Assembly: GCA_963801475.1 (NCBI GenBank)
Contig: CAWDEX010000001.1
Span: forward strand, 930,001 to 994,000
Length of the DNA stretch: 64,000 bases
Source of the DNA: DAOMFB01 sp963801475
Lineage (GTDB): Bacteria > Acidobacteriota > Thermoanaerobaculia > UBA5066
Reading direction: 5' to 3'
Under the pieces are notes generated by a model. It ran no database searches. It worked only from the letters and a program-made list of their open reading frames with translations, and was not told the origin of the DNA. Positions 52,942-61,626 of the stretch are shown here, one piece after another. Numbering within the stretch: position 1 is the first letter of the stretch; each line of letters begins with the position of its first letter. The translations under genes were made by a program, and so were the position numbers.

Positions 52942-54108
52942 TCAGGCGAATCCGGCCTGCGGGATTCTACGGCCGAAGGCTTCGGAGCGTCGGGCCGCCG
53001 CCTCGGCGAGGTCGGGGCGGCCGGCGCCCCGGAGAGCGCAGTCGAGCGCCCGGGAGAACTCCTCGCGAAACCGCTCGCGGGAGAAGCGGGCGGCGTTCCC
53101 GACGGCGTCCCGGGCGTCCAGTCGGAGTTGCCGGAGCCGCTCGATCCCCGCGACCAGCCCGTCCGGCCCCGGCTCCGCGTAGAGGACGCCCGTGCGGCCG
53201 TCCGCGACGGTCTCCGTCGCGCCTCCCCGTCCGAGCGCGACGACGGGCGTGCCGCAGGCCTGAGCTTCGACGGGGACGATCCCGAAATCCTCCTCTCCCG
53301 GCATCAGGACGGCCTCGGCCGAGCGGTAGAGATTGCGAAGGCCTTCGTCTCCCGGAGTGCCGGCAAAACGGATCGTCTCACCGGCGAGGCGCTTCAGCCG
53401 GCGCTCCTCGGGCCCGAACCCGGCGATCGTCAGTGACCACCGGTTCCGGTTCGCGGCCTCGATGGCGTCATCGAGCCGCTTGTAAGGAGCGAGGGCCGAG
53501 ACGATGAGGAAGCCTTTCCGCGGCGCGGGCGGTCCCGGCGCATAGAAGGCGGTGTCCGCCGGCGGGAAGACGACCGCCGCGTCCCGCCCGTAAAGGCGGC
53601 GGATTCGTCCGCGGACGTTCTCCGAGTTGGCGAGGAAGGCGTCCACCCGGCCGGCGGCTCTTACATCCCAGGCGGCGAGCGGGAGTCGGGCGGCCCGACC
53701 CAGGGCACGGGCCCGGCCCGACCTCGCCCGGAAGTAGTCGTCGAACTGGTCGTGAAGGTACCGGACCGGGGTGTGGCAGTAGCAGACGTGGACGGCGCCG
53801 GACCCTTTCTTCGCGTTCTTGGCGACGCAGTGCGACGAGGAGATCACGAGGTCATGGCCCTCGAGATTCCAGCTCTCGGCGGCCGGGAAGAAGAGGGGTA
53901 GCAGCCTGCGGTAGTCCCTCGCGGGAGAGACGAGCCGCTGGAGGAAGGTCGTGCGGATCTCGAGCCGTTCGATCTCTCCGGGGACCGTGCCCGGGAAATG
54001 AAAGAGGGTGTAGAGCGTGGCGTCCGGGAAGAGGAGCGCCAGCTCGCGCAGGACCTTCTCTCCGCCGCGCGTCCCCGTCAGCCAGTCGTGCACGAGGGCG
54101 ACCTTCAT
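52942..54108 (-). CDS. family 4-type glycosyltransferase (group 1)
   Basis: 388 residues, start MKVALVHDWLTG at 54108 in an ATGA overlap with the upstream gene. GT-B fold: N-terminal domain with HDWLTGTRGGEKVL and CYCHTPVRYLHDQF; C-terminal domain with LIVSALAPYKRLDDAI and GEEDFGIVPVEAQACGTPV, the EX7E donor-site motif. Very similar in form to mannosyltransferases that act on lipid-linked sugars. Third of three consecutive glycosyltransferases. Donor, acceptor and linkage unknown. The C-terminal 30 residues look like a variable tail. Confidence 0.9.
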   Translation of the reverse strand: MKVALVHDWLTGTRGGEKVLRELALLFPDATLYTLFHFPGTVPGEIERLEIRTTFLQRLVSPARDYRRLLPLFFPAAESWNLEGHDLVISSSHCVAKNAKKGSGAVHVCYCHTPVRYLHDQFDDYFRARSGRARALGRAARLPLAAWDVRAAGRVDAFLANSENVRGRIRRLYGRDAAVVFPPADTAFYAPGPPAPRKGFLIVSALAPYKRLDDAIEAANRNRWSLTIAGFGPEERRLKRLAGETIRFAGTPGDEGLRNLYRSAEAVLMPGEEDFGIVPVEAQACGTPVVALGRGGATETVADGRTGVLYAEPGPDGLVAGIERLRQLRLDARDAVGNAARFSRERFREEFSRALDCALRGAGRPDLAEAAARRSEAFGRRIPQAGFA

Positions 54109-55139
54109 TGGCCGAGGACCTCCCGGTAGACGGTCGAGGTCCGCTCGGCCGCCCGGTCCCACGTGAACGCGGCGGCGTGCGCGAGGCCCGCGTCCCGGAG
54201 CCGCTCCCGTGCCGCCCGGTCGCTGAGAAGCCCGCCCACCGCCCGGGCGATCGACTCCGGGGCGTGGGGGTCGAAGAAGACCGCCTCGCCCCCCGCCGCC
54301 TCGCGGAGCGCCGAAAGGTCCGAGCACGCCACGGGAGTTCCGGCGGCCTGCGCCTCGAGGACAGGAAGCCCGAACCCCTCGGCAAAGGACGGGAGGACGA
54401 GCACCTCGGCCCCGGCGACGAGCGAGGGAAGCTCGGCGTCCGGCACCCATCCGAGGGCTTCGATGCCCGGGCCCACGCGCCGCCCGCGCGGGACGCCGGC
54501 CAGAAGCAGACGGAGCCCGGGGTGCGCCGCGCGGAGGATCGCAAGCGCCGAGACGAGGCCGTCGAGGTTCTTGTGAGGCTTGTCGTTTCCGAGGAACAGG
54601 AGGAACGGGGCGCCTCCGGCGGCGGGCCTCGCCCCGCGAAACTCCGGCCCCACGCCGTTCGGAATGACGACCAGCTTCGCGGCGGCCGCCGGATGCACCC
54701 GGGCCACCTCCTCGCGCACCGCTTCGGAAACCGTGATGATCCGGGACGAGAGCCTCGCGGCGCGCCCGACCATCCAGGTTGCGTAGGCCCGCTTCGGCAG
54801 GGAAGCGTGCTCGGGGCGCGAGAGGTGCATCAGGTCGTGGATCGTGACGACGGTCGCACGGGGCGGGAAGAACGGGACGACGTAGTGCGGGGCGTGGAAG
54901 AGGTCCGGTCTCACGCGCCCGATGGCGCCCCGGACGGCGACGAGCTCTCCGGCCGTGTAGTGACCGGCGCCGGAGACGATCGGGGTCACGCCGTCGGGAA
55001 GAAGCCCGTCATCGTCCGGCCGAACGACCGCCGAGAGCCGGAACTCCCCGCGCCGCGCGAGGGCGCCGAGGAGTCCGAGAACGTAGCGGCCGATCCCGAA
55101 GTCGCGCGCTTTCCGGGCGTCCAGGAGGACGTGGGTCAC
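54105..55139 (-). CDS. glycosyltransferase, GT-B group 1
   Basis: 344 residues from GTG at 55139 (GTGA overlap with the upstream gene). N-terminal GIGRYVLGLLGAL and HAPHYVVPFF, then TIHDLMHL and ITVSEAVREEV, LFLGNDKPHKNLDGLV, and the donor-site FAEGFGLPVLEAQAAGTPV. Sits in the middle of the three-gene run and overlaps its neighbours at both ends by four bases. Family members often transfer mannose or rhamnose. Confidence 0.92.
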   Translation of the reverse strand: MTHVLLDARKARDFGIGRYVLGLLGALARRGEFRLSAVVRPDDDGLLPDGVTPIVSGAGHYTAGELVAVRGAIGRVRPDLFHAPHYVVPFFPPRATVVTIHDLMHLSRPEHASLPKRAYATWMVGRAARLSSRIITVSEAVREEVARVHPAAAAKLVVIPNGVGPEFRGARPAAGGAPFLLFLGNDKPHKNLDGLVSALAILRAAHPGLRLLLAGVPRGRRVGPGIEALGWVPDAELPSLVAGAEVLVLPSFAEGFGLPVLEAQAAGTPVACSDLSALREAAGGEAVFFDPHAPESIARAVGGLLSDRAARERLRDAGLAHAAAFTWDRAAERTSTVYREVLGQ

Positions 55140-56227
55140 CGGATCGCCTCCTCGCAGAGGTCCCGGAGCCGGGCGGCGGACGCCTGCCACGTGAACGCCT
55201 TCGCCCGTTCGATCCCGCGGGCCCGGGCTTCGGCCCGCCACGCCTCGTCGTCGTTCGCGCGCCGGAGGGCGGCGACGATCTCCGGGACGCTCTCCGGGTC
55301 CGGCAGGAGGCCGGCGTCGCCGATGACCTCGGGGAGGGAGGACGAGGAGGAGCCGACGACGGGAGTTCCGAGCGCCATCGCTTCGAGCGGCGGCAGGCCG
55401 AAACCCTCGTAGAGGCTCGGGTAGGCAAGCAGGCGCGCCCGGCGGATCAGCCGCGCGCTCTCGATGTCGGCCGTCCACCCGAGCCGGCGGATCCGGACGG
55501 CATGCCGCGAGCGAGCGAGTGCGTCCGTGAATCCCGGGAGGCCCCACCCCTCGCCGCCGGCGAGAAGGAGGTCCGGGAAGTCGGGAGACCGGTCCCAGAT
55601 GTTCTCCATCGCCGCCACGAGGCGCGGCAGGTTCTTCCGGGGCTCGAGTGTTCCGAGGAAGAGGACGTAGGGACGCCCGTCGTTCGGCGCCGGGCCGCCC
55701 GGATCCTCGGGAGCCGGAGTGAGGCCGTTCGGGACGACGAACGTCTTCCCGGCGGCATCGGGAAAGAGGCGAAGAAGGTCGTCCCGGGTGGCCGCGGAGA
55801 CCGTCGCGAGCTTCCGGGCGCGCCGGACGGTGCCGGCGAAGAAGGGGACGAAGCCGAGACGGTTCTTCCGGGAATGCCAGCCCGGGAACAGAAGGGGCGT
55901 CAGGTCGTGGACGAGCGCGACGGAGGGAAACGAGGACGCGACCGGAACGATGGCGAGCGTGCCGAGAAGGACGTCGCTTCCGGCCCGACGCGCCGCGCCC
56001 GCGGCGACGGTCTGCAGCCAGAGCGTCCCGGGCAGGGGCGGCCCCGTCCGGACCGCGAACGCCGCGTCTCCTGCGAGGGAATGCGGTATGTGGACCCGTC
56101 TTGGCGACAGGAGGACGAAGTCGTCGTCGGGGAAGGAGCGCCGCCACGCCGGGAGGAGCCCTCCAAGGACCCGTCCGGCGCCCGTCGGACGCTCCTCGAA
56201 CGGGCGTGCGTCGACGGCGATTCGCAT
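55136..56227 (-). CDS. glycosyltransferase, GT-B group 1
   Basis: 363 residues, ATG at 56227. MRIAVDARPFEERPTGAGR start, VHDLTPLLFPGW, TVSAATRDDLLRLFP, FLGTLEPRKNLPRLV and the donor-site YEGFGLPPLEAMALGTPVV. First gene of the minus-strand glycosyltransferase run and divergent from yceD, 53 bp apart. The pattern of N-terminal segments resembles the gene that follows, so the two may be distant duplicates. Confidence 0.93.
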   Translation of the reverse strand: MRIAVDARPFEERPTGAGRVLGGLLPAWRRSFPDDDFVLLSPRRVHIPHSLAGDAAFAVRTGPPLPGTLWLQTVAAGAARRAGSDVLLGTLAIVPVASSFPSVALVHDLTPLLFPGWHSRKNRLGFVPFFAGTVRRARKLATVSAATRDDLLRLFPDAAGKTFVVPNGLTPAPEDPGGPAPNDGRPYVLFLGTLEPRKNLPRLVAAMENIWDRSPDFPDLLLAGGEGWGLPGFTDALARSRHAVRIRRLGWTADIESARLIRRARLLAYPSLYEGFGLPPLEAMALGTPVVGSSSSSLPEVIGDAGLLPDPESVPEIVAALRRANDDEAWRAEARARGIERAKAFTWQASAARLRDLCEEAIR

Positions 56228-56280
56228 TCGCCGGCATTATTCCCTATACTTCGCGGCCCGCCTCGTGGAGGGCCGGATCC

Positions 56281-56823
56281 ATGGATCTCGATCTCGAGAA
56301 GGCTCTCGACGAGCCCCTAGATCTTTCTCAGCAGTTCGACTTTACGGGCGAAAGACTCGGACGCGACGAGCTTCTCTCCGTCTCACCGGTTCACTTTGCC
56401 GGCCGGCTCCGGCGCGCCGAGCCGGGGTTCGTTCTCGAGGGTCGCCTCGAGTTCGAGGGGACGGTCTCCTGCGCTCGCTGCCTGAAGCCGGTTGCGTTCC
56501 GGCGCGCGGGCCCGGTGTCGTGGGTCTTCGCCCCGGCGCACGAGCGGTATCAGCCGGCGGCTTCGGGAGACGAGGAGGTGGAGCTCCAGGCGACGGATCT
56601 CGACATCGTCTTCTACGACGATTTCACGGTCCCCTTCGACCCTTTCATCGAGGAGCAGGTGCAGCTCGAGATACCGATGCGCGCCCTCTGCCGGGAAGAC
56701 TGCCGGGGGCTCTGCCCCATGTGCGGGTCCGACCGGAACGTCGCCCCCTGTGACTGCGCCCCGCCGACCGACGACCGCTGGACCGCCCTGAAAGCGCTCC
56801 GGCCCAAAGATTCCGACACCTGA
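56281..56823 (+). CDS. yceD: YceD/DUF177-family protein
   Basis: 180 residues from ATG at 56281. The middle has GTVSCARCLKPV and the C-terminus CREDCRGLCPMCGSD with DCAPP, the characteristic Cys pairs of DUF177. Members are needed for 23S rRNA (large-subunit) accumulation and almost always precede rpmF, as here (15 bp). The longer frame from 56101 runs through the divergent promoter region and is not used. Confidence 0.9.
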   Translation: MDLDLEKALDEPLDLSQQFDFTGERLGRDELLSVSPVHFAGRLRRAEPGFVLEGRLEFEGTVSCARCLKPVAFRRAGPVSWVFAPAHERYQPAASGDEEVELQATDLDIVFYDDFTVPFDPFIEEQVQLEIPMRALCREDCRGLCPMCGSDRNVAPCDCAPPTDDRWTALKALRPKDSDT

Positions 56824-56838
56824 GCCAGGAGAGTTCCG

Positions 56839-57024
56839 ATGCCGAATCCGAAACACCGACACAGCAAGACGCGCCGCGACCTGCGTCGCGCGCACGACTT
56901 CATCAAGCCGAAGCAGACCTCGGTCTGCCCGAAGTGCGGCACCGCCAAGCTGCCTCACCGCGTCTGTCCCTCCTGCGGCTTCTACAAGGGGCGCGAGGTG
57001 ATGGCGGGGACCGAGTCGGAGTAA
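56839..57024 (+). CDS. rpmF: 50S ribosomal protein L32
   Basis: 61 residues, MPNPKHRHSKTRRDLRR start with ribosome binding site CCAGGAGAG. Two Cys pairs, CPKCG and CPSCG, form the zinc-ribbon type (C+ form) of L32. Between yceD and plsX in the conserved order of many bacteria. Confidence 0.97.
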   Translation: MPNPKHRHSKTRRDLRRAHDFIKPKQTSVCPKCGTAKLPHRVCPSCGFYKGREVMAGTESE

Positions 57025-57049
57025 CGGAAGACAGGGCGGTCCGCCGCTC

Positions 57050-58060
57050 ATGACGATCGCCGTCGACGCGATGGGCGGCGACCACGCGCCCCGCGCCGTC
57101 GTCGAGGGCGCGGTCGCCGCCGCCGTGGAACTGGGGCTCGACACCCTCCTCGTCGGCCGCCGGCGAGAGATCGAATCGGAGCTCCGCCGCCTCTCCTATA
57201 CCGGCAACCGCATCTCCCTCGTGGAGGCTGACGAGGTCGTCGCTTTCGACGAGCCCTCCATCACCCCGATCCGGAAGAAGCGCCGGGCCTCGGTCCGCGT
57301 CGCGGCCGAGTGCGTCCAGAGCGGCCGGGCCCGCGGAATGTTCACCGCCGGGCACACGGGCGCCGCCATGGTCGTCGCGAAGATGATCATGGGAGTCCTC
57401 GACGGGATCGACCGGCCGGCCTTGGCGGCCGTCCTGCCCGGACTCGGGCGCAAGCGCGTCCTCCTCGACGTCGGCGCGAACGTCAGCTGCCGCCCCGAGC
57501 ACTACCGCGAGTTCGCCCTCATGGGTCACTTCTACGCGCAGGAGGCCCTCGGGATCGCGAAGCCGAAGATCGGCCTGATGTCGGTGGGCGAAGAAGAGGG
57601 GAAGGGGACCGACACCACGCGGGAGGTCTTCGGCCTCCTGAAGGCCTCCGGCCTCCAGTTCGTCGGGAACGTCGAGGGGCGGGACGTCTACTCGGGCGAC
57701 GTCGACGTCATCGTGACGGACGGGTTCACGGGCAACGTGATCCTCAAGGTCTCCGAAAGCCTCGCCCACATGGTCGAAGAGGCTCTCAAGCAGGAGATCA
57801 CCCGGAGCCTCCAGGCCTCGATGGGCTACCTGCTCTCGAAGGACGCCTTCCGTTCCTTCAAGAAACGCCTCGACTACAGCGAAGTCGGCGGCGCGCCGCT
57901 TCTGGGCGTGAACGGCGCCTGCCTCATCGGACACGGGCGCTCGACGGCGAAGGCGGTCCGGAACGCCATCCGCGCCGCGCACGACTTCGCGGCGCACGGG
58001 ATTCCGGAGAAGATCCGGGTCAAGGCGCTCGAGTTCGCGCCCGGGCCGCTCAGCCGCTAA
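57050..58060 (+). CDS. plsX: phosphate acyltransferase PlsX
   Basis: Makes acyl-phosphate from acyl-ACP, supplying phospholipid synthesis. 336 residues. IAVDAMGGDHAP start, AGHTGA, LDVGANVSCRPEH, MSVGEEEGKG, VTDGFTGNVILK and the terminal GGAPLLGVNG...HG are the family landmarks. Starts 25 bp after rpmF and ends 30 bp before fabH. Confidence 0.97.
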   Translation: MTIAVDAMGGDHAPRAVVEGAVAAAVELGLDTLLVGRRREIESELRRLSYTGNRISLVEADEVVAFDEPSITPIRKKRRASVRVAAECVQSGRARGMFTAGHTGAAMVVAKMIMGVLDGIDRPALAAVLPGLGRKRVLLDVGANVSCRPEHYREFALMGHFYAQEALGIAKPKIGLMSVGEEEGKGTDTTREVFGLLKASGLQFVGNVEGRDVYSGDVDVIVTDGFTGNVILKVSESLAHMVEEALKQEITRSLQASMGYLLSKDAFRSFKKRLDYSEVGGAPLLGVNGACLIGHGRSTAKAVRNAIRAAHDFAAHGIPEKIRVKALEFAPGPLSR

Positions 58061-58090
58061 CATTCCGGGCTTCGGGTCAAGGGGGGACCG

Positions 58091-59074
58091 ATGTTTCATG
58101 CCACGATCGCGGGTACCGGCGCGGCCGTTCCCGCGCGAATCCTGACGAACGCCGACCTCGCGAAGATGGTCGACACGAACGACGAGTGGATCACGACCCG
58201 GACGGGGATCCGCGAGCGGCGGATGGCGGGGGAGGGAGACGTCCTCTCGGACTTCGCCGTCGCGGCTTCGAAGAAGGCGCTTGAGGCGGCGGAGGTCCTT
58301 CCCCGCGAGCTCGATGCCGTCATCCTCGCCACCGTCTCCCCCGACCAGCTCGTTCCGTCCGCGGCGTGCCTCGTGCAGCAGAAGCTCGGGGCGAAGAAGG
58401 CCGCGGCGTGGGACCAGAACGCCGGGTGCTCCGGCTGGCTCTACGGCCTCCACGTGGCCGACGGCCTCATCCAGTCGGCCAAGGCGAAGAACATACTGCT
58501 CGTCGGCGCCGAGTTCCTGACGCGCTTCACCGACTACTCCGACCGTGCGACCTGCATCCTGTTCGGCGACGGCGCCGGGGCGACCGTCCTCAAGGCAACG
58601 AAGGCCGACCACGGCGTCCTCGCCACGACGATCCGCTGCGACGGCGAAGGGGCGCAGTTCATCTCGATGCCCGGCGGCGGGTCGAGCTTCCCGCCGTCGA
58701 GGCCGGAGACGCTGGAAGGCCGCCTCCCGTTCATCAAGATGATGGGGGGCGAGACCTTCAAGACGGGCGTCCGCGCCATGACGGAGGTCTGCCGCGAGGT
58801 CCTGAACGAGAGCGGCTTTGTGGCCGCCGACGTCCAGTGGCTGATCCCCCACCAGGCCAACGACCGGATCATCCGGGCGGTCGGCGAACGGCTGGAGATC
58901 CCTCCGGACCGCTGTGTCGTCAACATCTCCCGTTACGGGAACACCAGCTCGGCCTCCATCCCGATCGCGCTCGACGAATACGTCCGGGAGAAGCGGATCA
59001 AGCGGGGCGACCTGATCCTCTTCGTCGCGTTCGGCGCCGGCCTGACGTGGGGCGCCGCGCTCGTCCGATGGTGA
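58091..59074 (+). CDS. fabH: beta-ketoacyl-ACP synthase III
   Basis: Initiates fatty-acid synthesis by condensing acetyl-CoA (or branched acyl-CoA) with malonyl-ACP. 327 residues, thiolase fold. Triad Cys113 in AGCSGW, His251 in IPHQAN and Asn281 in YGNTSSAS. DEWITTRTGIRERR near the start is typical. Good ribosome binding site (AAGGGGGG). The stop overlaps the fabD start. Confidence 0.97.
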   Translation: MFHATIAGTGAAVPARILTNADLAKMVDTNDEWITTRTGIRERRMAGEGDVLSDFAVAASKKALEAAEVLPRELDAVILATVSPDQLVPSAACLVQQKLGAKKAAAWDQNAGCSGWLYGLHVADGLIQSAKAKNILLVGAEFLTRFTDYSDRATCILFGDGAGATVLKATKADHGVLATTIRCDGEGAQFISMPGGGSSFPPSRPETLEGRLPFIKMMGGETFKTGVRAMTEVCREVLNESGFVAADVQWLIPHQANDRIIRAVGERLEIPPDRCVVNISRYGNTSSASIPIALDEYVREKRIKRGDLILFVAFGAGLTWGAALVRW

Positions 59075-60009
59075 CGGGGGTCGCGCTCCTCTTCCCCGGG
59101 CAGGGGTCGCAGTTCGCCGGGATGGGGAAGGACCTCGCTGAGCGCCATCCGGAGGCCCGGGCCGTGTACGAACGGGCCGACGCCGCGCTCGCATCGCTCG
59201 GCCTGTGGGTCTCGCGGGTCTCTTTCGAGGGGACGGACGAGGACCTGCGGCAGACGGCGGTGACGCAGCCGGCGATTCTGACCCATTCGATCGCGGTGTG
59301 GGAGATCCTGAAAGCGCGGGGCGTCGCGGTGTCGGTGACGGCCGGGCACTCGCTCGGCGAGTACTCGGCGCTCGTGGCGGCCGGCGCGCTGACGCTGGAG
59401 GACGCCGTCGTTCTGGTCCGGCGCCGGGGTCTCTTCATGCAGGAGGCGGTGCCGGCCGGCGAGGGCGCCATGTCGGCCGTGATCGGCCTCGCTCCGGAGG
59501 AGGTGGCCGCAGCGTGCGCCGAGGCCGCCGCGGCCGCGGGAGGGACGTGCGCCCCGGCGAACTACAACTCGCCCGAGCAGACCGTCATCGCGGGGACTTC
59601 CGGCGCCGTCGCGAAGGCCGCGGAGATCCTGAAGGCGAGGGGAGCCAGGCGGGTCCTCCCGCTCCCCGTCTCCGCGCCTTTCCACTGCGCCCTGATGAGG
59701 CCGGCCGAGGAGAAGCTCTCGCCGTTCCTCGACGCAACGAGATTCTCGTCCCCGGCCTTCCCGGTCGTGACGAACGTCGACGCGGTGCCGACCGCCGATC
59801 CGGCAGCGGCACGCGAGGCCCTGAAACGTCAGGTCTGCTCGCCGGTCCGGTGGGTCGAAACGGTCCGGCTCCTCTCGGGAGTCGCCCCGGAGGCGATCGA
59901 ATGCGGACCGGGAGCGGTGCTCGCCGGTCTCGCAAGGCGGATCGCCAAGGACTGGCGCGTGACGCCGACGTCGGACGCCGCGGGCCTCGAGAAGCTGCCG
60001 GTCGCGTGA
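59068..60009 (+). CDS. fabD: malonyl-CoA:ACP transacylase
   Basis: Loads malonyl groups onto ACP. 313 residues from ATG at 59068, inside the fabH end (a GTG at 59071 is an alternative). LLFPGQGSQ (8-16), nucleophile Ser95 in GHSLGE, and the catalytic His in APFHCALM near 200 with PAEEKL after it; Gln of VTQPAIL is present. Its own stop overlaps the ybaK start (GTGA). Confidence 0.97.
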   Translation: MVTGVALLFPGQGSQFAGMGKDLAERHPEARAVYERADAALASLGLWVSRVSFEGTDEDLRQTAVTQPAILTHSIAVWEILKARGVAVSVTAGHSLGEYSALVAAGALTLEDAVVLVRRRGLFMQEAVPAGEGAMSAVIGLAPEEVAAACAEAAAAAGGTCAPANYNSPEQTVIAGTSGAVAKAAEILKARGARRVLPLPVSAPFHCALMRPAEEKLSPFLDATRFSSPAFPVVTNVDAVPTADPAAAREALKRQVCSPVRWVETVRLLSGVAPEAIECGPGAVLAGLARRIAKDWRVTPTSDAAGLEKLPVA

Positions 60010-60482
60010 AGAGGCCGGTCGCCACGAACGCGACGAGGGTGCTCGACGAGAGGGGCGTCCGGTACGACGTGCTGACCTTCGCCGCCTCGGAGTTCACGGC
60101 CGAGGAGGCGTGCGAGAAGCTCTCCCTTCCGCCGGAAGAGGTCTTCAAGACGCTCGTCGCCAAGGGGGACCGGACGGGTCCTCTCGCGGCCGTCGTCCCG
60201 ACGCCGGTCCGGCTTTCGCTGAAGAAGCTGGCCCGTGCCTCGGGCAACCGGACGGTGGCGCTCGTGTCCGTCCCGGAGATGGAGCGGCTCACCGGCTACG
60301 TGAAGGGGGGGTGCTCGCCGTTCGGAATGAGGCGGCCGCTTCCGCTCTTCGTCCACGAGACGGCCTCGGGACTCGCCCGGCTCGTCTGCTCGGCGGGGCA
60401 ACGCGGGGTGCAGGTCGCGCTTGGCGGGGAGGAGTTCCTTCGCGCGTCCGGGGCGACACCGACCGACCTCGCCGAGGATTGA
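60006..60482 (+). CDS. ybaK: YbaK/EbsC-family aminoacyl-tRNA deacylase
   Basis: 158 residues from GTG at 60006, overlapping the fabD stop. TAEEACEKL and EEVFKTLVAKGD near the N-terminus, then LKKLARASGNRTVALV and GCSPFGMRRPLP, the Cys-tRNA(Pro) deacylase pattern. It would remove misacylated Cys from tRNA-Pro. Its place between fabD and fabG is unusual; in other genomes these two are adjacent. The upstream in-frame region within fabD is a shadow. Confidence 0.9.
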   Translation: MKRPVATNATRVLDERGVRYDVLTFAASEFTAEEACEKLSLPPEEVFKTLVAKGDRTGPLAAVVPTPVRLSLKKLARASGNRTVALVSVPEMERLTGYVKGGCSPFGMRRPLPLFVHETASGLARLVCSAGQRGVQVALGGEEFLRASGATPTDLAED

Positions 60483-60527
60483 GGCGCAGGGCGGCCTGAT
60501 ATCGTCGCGCCGTTCCGGAGGACCGAC

Positions 60528-61286
60528 ATGGCTTTTTCGATTCTGCTGGACGGAAAGATCGCCCTCGTCACGGGCGGCTCGCAGGGGATCGGCGAGGCGA
60601 TCTCGAAGCGTCTCGGAGCGGCCGGCGCGCACGTCGCCGTCGCGGCCCGGACCGAGGAGAAGGCCCGCGCCGTGGCCGAGGCCATCTCGGCGGCCGGCGG
60701 CTCGGCCGAAGCGCTCCGGATGGACGTGGCTGAGCCGGCCTCGGTCACGGCCGGCGTGAAGGCCCTCGTCGAGAGGCACGGGAAGCTCGACATTCTCGTC
60801 AACAACGCCGGCGTGACGGACGACGGGCTGATCCTCCGGATGGGGAAGGACGCCTGGGACCGCGTTCTTGCGACGGACCTGACCGGCGTCTTCCTCGCGT
60901 CGCAGGAGGCCGCCAAGGCGATGGTCCGTAAGAAGGTCGCCGGCCGGATCGTCAACATCACCTCGGTGGTGGGCCTCATGGGGAACGCCGGCCAGACGAA
61001 CTACGCGGCTGCGAAGGCGGGGGTCGTCGGCTTCACGAAGGCCCTGGCGCGCGAGATCGGCTCGCGGGGGATCACCGTCAACGCGGTGGCCCCGGGGTAC
61101 ATCGCCACGGCGATGACGGACGTCCTCTCTCCCGAGGCGAAGGAAGCGTTGATCCGGCAGATCGTCCTCGGCCGCCTCGGGACGCCGCAGGACGTGGCCG
61201 ACGCGGTCCTCTACCTGGCGTCGGATCTCGGCGCGTACGTCACGGGTACATGCCTCAACGTGAGCGGCGGGCTATACATCGGGTAG
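60528..61286 (+). CDS. fabG: 3-oxoacyl-ACP reductase
   Basis: NADPH-dependent SDR that reduces ketoacyl-ACP. 252 residues. Rossmann GGSQGIG (16-22), NNAG (92-95), catalytic Ser146, Tyr159 and Lys163 (NITSVVG and YAAAK), and PGYIATAMTD. ATG start after GGAGGACC. Forty-five bases separate it from ybaK, and 81 bp separate it from acpP. Confidence 0.97.
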   Translation: MAFSILLDGKIALVTGGSQGIGEAISKRLGAAGAHVAVAARTEEKARAVAEAISAAGGSAEALRMDVAEPASVTAGVKALVERHGKLDILVNNAGVTDDGLILRMGKDAWDRVLATDLTGVFLASQEAAKAMVRKKVAGRIVNITSVVGLMGNAGQTNYAAAKAGVVGFTKALAREIGSRGITVNAVAPGYIATAMTDVLSPEAKEALIRQIVLGRLGTPQDVADAVLYLASDLGAYVTGTCLNVSGGLYIG

Positions 61287-61367
61287 ACTCGCCGCCGGAC
61301 TGGTGAAAAACGCCGGAGTGGCGGTCCCCGCGAATGGCCCGCCCCGGATTCTGAACGGAGGAGTCTG

Positions 61368-61613
61368 ATGTCGAACTCGGTTGAAGAGAAGGTCAAGGGC
61401 ATCATCGTAGAGCAGCTGGGCGTTCAGGCCGAGGAGGTAAAGCCCGACGCCTCCTTCGTCGATGACCTCGGCGCCGATTCCCTCGACACGGTCGAGCTCG
61501 TCATGGCGTTCGAGGAAGCGTTCGGCATCGAGATCCCCGACGAGGACGCCGAGAAGATCCAGAAGGTCAAGGACGCGATCGCCTACATCGAGAGCAAGGC
61601 GAAGTCGGCCTGA
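61368..61613 (+). CDS. acpP: acyl carrier protein
   Basis: 81 residues, acidic, four-helix carrier. The phosphopantetheine site is Ser38 in DDLGADSLDTVEL. ATG start after CGGAGGAG. Between fabG and fabF, the standard order. Carrier of acyl chains for the whole fab pathway encoded around it. Confidence 0.98.
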   Translation: MSNSVEEKVKGIIVEQLGVQAEEVKPDASFVDDLGADSLDTVELVMAFEEAFGIEIPDEDAEKIQKVKDAIAYIESKAKSA

Positions 61614-61626
61614 ACCGTTCGCCCCG

